Source of the DNA: Ficedula albicollis
Taxonomy: Eukaryota; Chordata; Aves; Passeriformes; Muscicapidae
Reading direction: 5' to 3'
Assembly (NCBI RefSeq): GCF_000247815.1
Contig: NC_021692.1
Span: 7,955,021-8,019,020 of the forward strand
Length of the DNA stretch: 64,000 bases
Shown: piece after piece, positions 58,012 to 64,000 of the stretch
How the letters are laid out: every line of letters starts with the position of its first letter
Position numbering within the stretch: the stretch's first letter is position 1
The notes under the pieces: generated by a model
What the model saw: the letters and a program-made list of their open reading frames with translations, nothing else
The model's database searches: none
Told to the model about the DNA's origin: nothing
Program-made: the position numbers and the translations under genes

Positions 58012-59039
58012 AGCCAACGCCATGCTTCCTGTTTAATGAATGTGCAGTGACTGGTTAGGCAAACTGTGTATCTGCATTTCCTATGGATATCCCTGACCAT
58101 CTATTCCCAGCTGTGTTTTCTATTTAAAGTTGGCACGATGCATGCTCAGAGAGATCCCAGATGCTTATCCCTAGCAGGGAGTACAAATATCAGTTCTCCT
58201 GAGATAATTCAGTTTATCTGTTATCAAAATCCGTAGCACAGTAGCACCTGTCATACAGGGCTGAGCGGTAGGTCCTATCTAGAAAAAGGGAAGTCTGGAG
58301 AAACAAACACGCAGAGGAGAAAAACAGAAGCACAGGGATGGAAAGCCTTCCTCCCCTGACCAGGCACATACAGCATGTCAGTGGTTTACCTACTAAGGCA
58401 GAATTCCTGATCCCAAAATCCATAAGTGTATACCACTAACAGCTAAAGGCCTGAGCAGCACTCCTTGGGTAGACACTCAAAACTCATTACCAGACAGGAC
58501 AAACCACCAGCTTCCCTTCCCTGATGCTTCTGTTCTTTACTGTATCAGCACTGGATGGCACAGAAATCCCAAATATAGCAGCTCAGAAATCTCTTGCCTA
58601 TTCCCCACTTGCTAGCAGAAAGCTTGTTTTGATATTTGCAGGAGGGAATTAATTTGGTATTCCTGATAAGATCTCAGACACACCCCAATGACACTTACAC
58701 CTACAGTCACAGAGGCTGATAACATCATCAGCTGACTTCTCAGCTCAGCAGCAGTCTTTTTCACCCGTTTCTGGGATTATGAAATACATATTTTGTGTGG
58801 CTGGCTAAAGCCAAAGTTACAAAATCTATGTAATTAAGATTAATTTAAGAGCTGGATTGGATCAACTTGTGGCATCCACCCATTAATTAAAAGAAGCACT
58901 TTGAATTTTAAGCGGCTGCTTTAATATTTCAGCCTGTGCCGGCAGTGTTAAGCTCAGATTGGCAGGTGAAATGTGAGTGCCCAGGTGTGAAAGGCTGGGA
59001 GCCGTTGGCTCGGGAGCATTGCCTGCGTCGGGAGACAGG

Positions 59040-59052
59040 TGCCCTCTTCTGG
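59040..59052 (-). promoter_or_regulatory. Candidate CTCF site
   Basis: The plus strand reads TGCCCTCTTCTGG. Its reverse complement CCAGAAGAGGGCA fits the CTCF core CCASYAGRKGGCA except at the fifth base. The surroundings (about 58900-59080) are GC-richer than the neighbours, with several CpG. It lies in the same orientation as the candidate at 48488. Confidence 0.45.
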
Positions 59053-60827
59053 AAGGTGCCAACAGATCACCTGTAAGGGCTGCTGGATTCCCTGCTTCCA
59101 TGAGTACCTGTACATGCACTCCTGGCTAAATGCACATGAGCATAAAACCTATGGATGTAAGTCAGTGAAAATGTATGTATGACACACATCTTTCTGATGA
59201 CCCATAGAAGTTGTACATAGACGGTTACCTGTAATCACAAAATTTTATGTATTACGTGAATGTTTATAAAAATTTGTGCTTTTTACTGCATACACATACG
59301 TATATTAGTTCTGCAGAAGATTATGTAATGTCCACATGTGCTAGATTTTATGAGACATGCAAAAACAACAATGAAATTATTAAGTGTTCAAAGCTGTAGG
59401 GAAAGTATTTCAATCAAATGAGAAAAAACAGTGAAAAATGTTCTGCACAAGTTTATATTAATGGCTTTGTAGGTTTTTTAGACATCCTACCTGCCTAGCT
59501 CATCTAATCTTTCCATAGAATCTGACCATTTTTATTAACTATTTGCTGTGTCCTAGCATCTAAATTCTTAAACAATCTGATGCTGCCTTTGTTGCATAAA
59601 CAGGAAGGGAATCTACAAATGCCCTGAAGAGCTCACAGTTGATGGGACAGAGTGTTAAAACCACACTATATGCTGAAATGTAGAACTTCAGGTCCCAAAA
59701 TTACCTTTCATTTGGAGTGGGTCCATTTACCCCTGGGAATGAAATGAGAAATAACACAGATTTGGAATAAGCTGATTTTTCAATTTGACTATGTTGATCA
59801 CCCCATGCATGTATGGGGATATGAAGAAAGATACAGATATGCACCTTGGGTCATTGATGCATATGCACATAAGCACATTAATTCAAAGAGGAAGTTAATT
59901 TGGTAAGATTATGTACATGCACATAAAGTGTGTCAAATATGCAAGGATGTGGAGATATGTGCATATATATACAGAAAATGCATTTAGATGACCATACGAA
60001 CATGTCTATGAAGTTCCTTAAGCAAACTTGTCAGAGAAGACACAGACTCTGTGTAAACAGCTGGAAAGATACTTAAGACCAAATGTTTCTTCTTACTGTC
60101 ATGTTACAAAAAAGTTAAGAATCTATTCCAAATCCATATTTTCTCTTGGATTCTACAGCTGCTGAGTCTAGTTGTTTTATGTATTTTTTATAATCTAAAT
60201 TTCTCTCATGCAAAGACATAGTTTTAATTAATTTAGAACAAAATCTCTCCTTCTCTTTATGACAGGGAAAAAAGTTCACCCCAGCACTGCATGCCATTCT
60301 TTTCATCAGCTCCTGTTGGGTGCACTTACACTGGTCTCTTCAAATATATCCCATCATTTAACTAACAGCCATGGCTGAATCAGAGATCAATAAGTCCCTC
60401 ATAACAGCTTCTGCTGGATGAGATGTAAACCAGCCACTGTCTTTCTACCTTATTGTCTCTATCACTCCATCAGCACTCAGCGCTGTCTGAGCACAAGGCT
60501 TTGATCAACTAGCAGTTTCCCTTCCAGACATCACCATGATACGTATCCGACTATCCTTCAGCAGGGCAGGCCCAGCACACCTGATTAGTAGCTTTGTATT
60601 TGCAGAATTGTGGCAAGTACAGGCTGGATAAGAACCTGCATATGTTTAATATAATCTAAATAACTGAGTGAGTCCTGGATTTAGTTTAGTTTAAAGATTG
60701 GCTACTCCCAATTCTATTATCCTTCCTCATTGCGTCTTCTGACAGCCTGATCAAGAGAGGCAACCTAATCATTTACATTTCTAATATTAAAGTGAGTTAC
60801 AAACAAATAAAATAAACTGATAATGTA

Positions 60828-60866
60828 ATCATGATCATGATCATGATCATGATCATCATTATCATC
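60828..60866. repeat. (ATGATC)n self-complementary microsatellite
   Basis: Four perfect ATGATC hexamers, then ATC/ATT trimers. GATCATGATC is close to palindromic, so the array can fold on itself. Confidence 0.9.
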
Positions 60867-61019
60867 AGACAGGTATAACCTTACCTGTCTGTGAAAGGCA
60901 CCACATCTAGAGTGCAGTACAGCAAATTTTCAGAGCATGGCAGAACTGCAGTCCAGTGTGTCTGCAAGGGAAAGGAAGAATTTGTTTAACGTGTTGTCCT
61001 GCACCAACTCTAAATCAAT

Positions 61020-61190
61020 TAACAGATTTTATTTTTAAATAGATACATCTGTAGTTTTACAGCTTATCTATGAAAGTGGGCTAGGGGTGAGAGGACTTGT
61101 TCAATGCTACCAGCAAGCAATCCAATAGTATCTAGAAGTAGAATCTAGACTTAAGCAACGCTGCACTGTCTGTATTTCTAGCACCTCTGC
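61020..61190 (-). mobile_element. Eroded ancient SINE (MIR-like), reverse orientation
   Basis: TTTTACAGCTTATCTATGAAAGTGGGCTAGGGGTGAGAGGACTTGTTCAATGCTACCAGCAAGCAA, then AGAAGTAGAATCTAGACTT and CTGCACTGTCT, track 'ttttacagatgaggaaactgaggc - gaggacttgcccaaggtcacccagcaag - agaacccaggct - ctgcactctctcc'. Confidence 0.6.
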
Positions 61191-62510
61191 TCAGTTATGC
61201 TTAAAAGTACAATGAGATCTTTAACAAGCAGAGATGGCCAGAAGGTCATCCAAATGAGCCTGTAGAAACTGGTATAAATAATATCCAACACAAGTTTCCA
61301 TGGTGAGCATTGTAACACAGCCACCTCCTCTGATACCAGCAGATCTCTGCCCTGCTGATAAGCACAAAACCTACATGTACCTGAGGCCAGGGCATGGCAG
61401 CAGATTTTGAGGTGTCAGTGTATTTTACATGTGTTCTCATTCTTGGGGAAAATGTTCATGATTATTTCATTTTGTGGCAGTAATGGAAAATACATTTTAG
61501 TGCTTGTGTTCTGCATTTGCAATTCATGTTCCCATACATGATTACATTAAGTCTGTGTTCTGTCATTTTTGATGAATGTAGCTTGTTTTCTGTAAAAAAC
61601 AGACTCCAGGATGGAAAGTGACAGAAGTGAAGCTGTAACAAAGGATGATCAATTTTTTATGGCCAGCTCCAAATGCGGGGAAAGTCCCTGAATGTCTCTC
61701 TGAAGCTAGGGGCTCTTCATTCACAGGCTGAAGTATGACCCATTCCTGTCACCATACTGCTTCTGGCAGTCACAGGGCAGCAGTGGCTAATACTGCTTTC
61801 TTCTTTTGCCAGAGTTGATAGCTTTTCATTAACAGGCTGAGAGCAATTTGGCCTCCGCAAACAATTGTACACAGGTAAAGAATGAGCAGCAAAGCAGGCA
61901 GCAGTGGGTGAGTTTGATTCACTTATTAGCACTTAGTAACATCTCTTATCATCTGGTATGTCGTGCTGAAAAACTAACAGAGACCCCTGTCTCTCTCGAA
62001 GTCAAAAAGCAAAGAAACATGAGGAGAAGAAAGGCATGAGGAAGAGAAGTGATTTGCTCAAAGATAACTGTTGGAGGCTTCATTGGGGAGTATTAGGAGA
62101 GCTGGACCAAAAGTAACAACCCAAAGGACTTACTCAACAGTGATTTCTGACTGGAAAACCAGAGTAATGCGCAAGCTGGAGTTTTTAGTTGGTCTATTAG
62201 TCTATAAGTCTATTCAGACTAAGACCTCAAATACGAAAAATTGATCGCACATATTTGTGGGAACACAGGGTTCTGCTGATGGCAGAACCGTTAGGCTTGT
62301 GTGTTGCTTTTGCTCAGATGGTCATGAGTCAGATCTTCACCTCTGAGACCCATCAATAATCACCCTGAACCTGGGGCACTGACAAAGTTGTTTTCCTGCT
62401 TCATAAAAGGTGAGAGTAAAGCCTCTTGACCCACAACTCAATCTTCTTCTGCTGATGAAAATTTGACTCAGGCTACAGTGGAAGAAGTTGTAGGACTGCT
62501 AGACTTGCTT

Positions 62511-64000
<1,490 letters not shown>

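Overview
This window looks like vertebrate nuclear DNA, most likely from a bird or another sauropsid. It carries a 3' end of a CR1 LINE (about 30935-31255), at least seven eroded ancient amniote interspersed elements with the 'CTCAAAGCACTTT' / 'GCTCTTTGGGGCAG' signature, ordinary short (TG)n arrays and two CpG islands. I see no Alu, B1/B2 or L1 sequence. I find no bacterial, phage or CRISPR-type gene, and I cannot name any complete protein-coding gene. I base the avian/sauropsid call on repeat content, not on a recognised gene.

Layout. (1) 186-2560 is a CpG island interrupted by two uninterrupted poly-C tracts (564-1914 and 2155-2396). Its minus strand holds one candidate 29-codon first exon with a good splice donor (2033-1947), overlapping an NRF1-type palindrome. 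(2) 2561-22312 is non-coding, with ancient repeats, a decayed Ty3/gypsy-like RNase H fragment on the minus strand (about 4957-5240), small tandem duplications and a T21-C167-T22 block (17773-17986). (3) 22313-23806 is a nearly perfect (CTCTT)n array of about 298 units, and 27766-29339 is a perfect (GAAA)n array of about 393 units. The second is preceded by an exact 59-base duplication around a single N. (4) 29340-47470 is non-coding, with CR1 and ancient elements. (5) 47500-48710 is a second CpG island, interrupted by a 775-base poly-C tract and carrying a strong CTCF-type motif and a G-quadruplex motif. (6) 48711-64000 is non-coding, with paired EBF-type motifs in a perfect hairpin, another CTCF-type motif and a fifth poly-C tract of 953 bases.

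The strongest signals in the window concern the assembly, not a new gene system. Five pure poly-C tracts total about 3.5 kb, all C on the given strand. In at least one case the same 20-base sequence sits on both sides of the tract, and the N gap shows the same pattern with 59 bases. This fits failed gap closure or consensus collapse at hard-to-sequence GC-rich or simple-repeat sites. Long open frames across these tracts (poly-Pro/poly-Gly, Lys/Arg/Glu, Phe/Leu/Ser repeats) are not genes. The rest reads as a gene-poor regulatory landscape between two CpG-island promoters. No gene interactions can be claimed from it.
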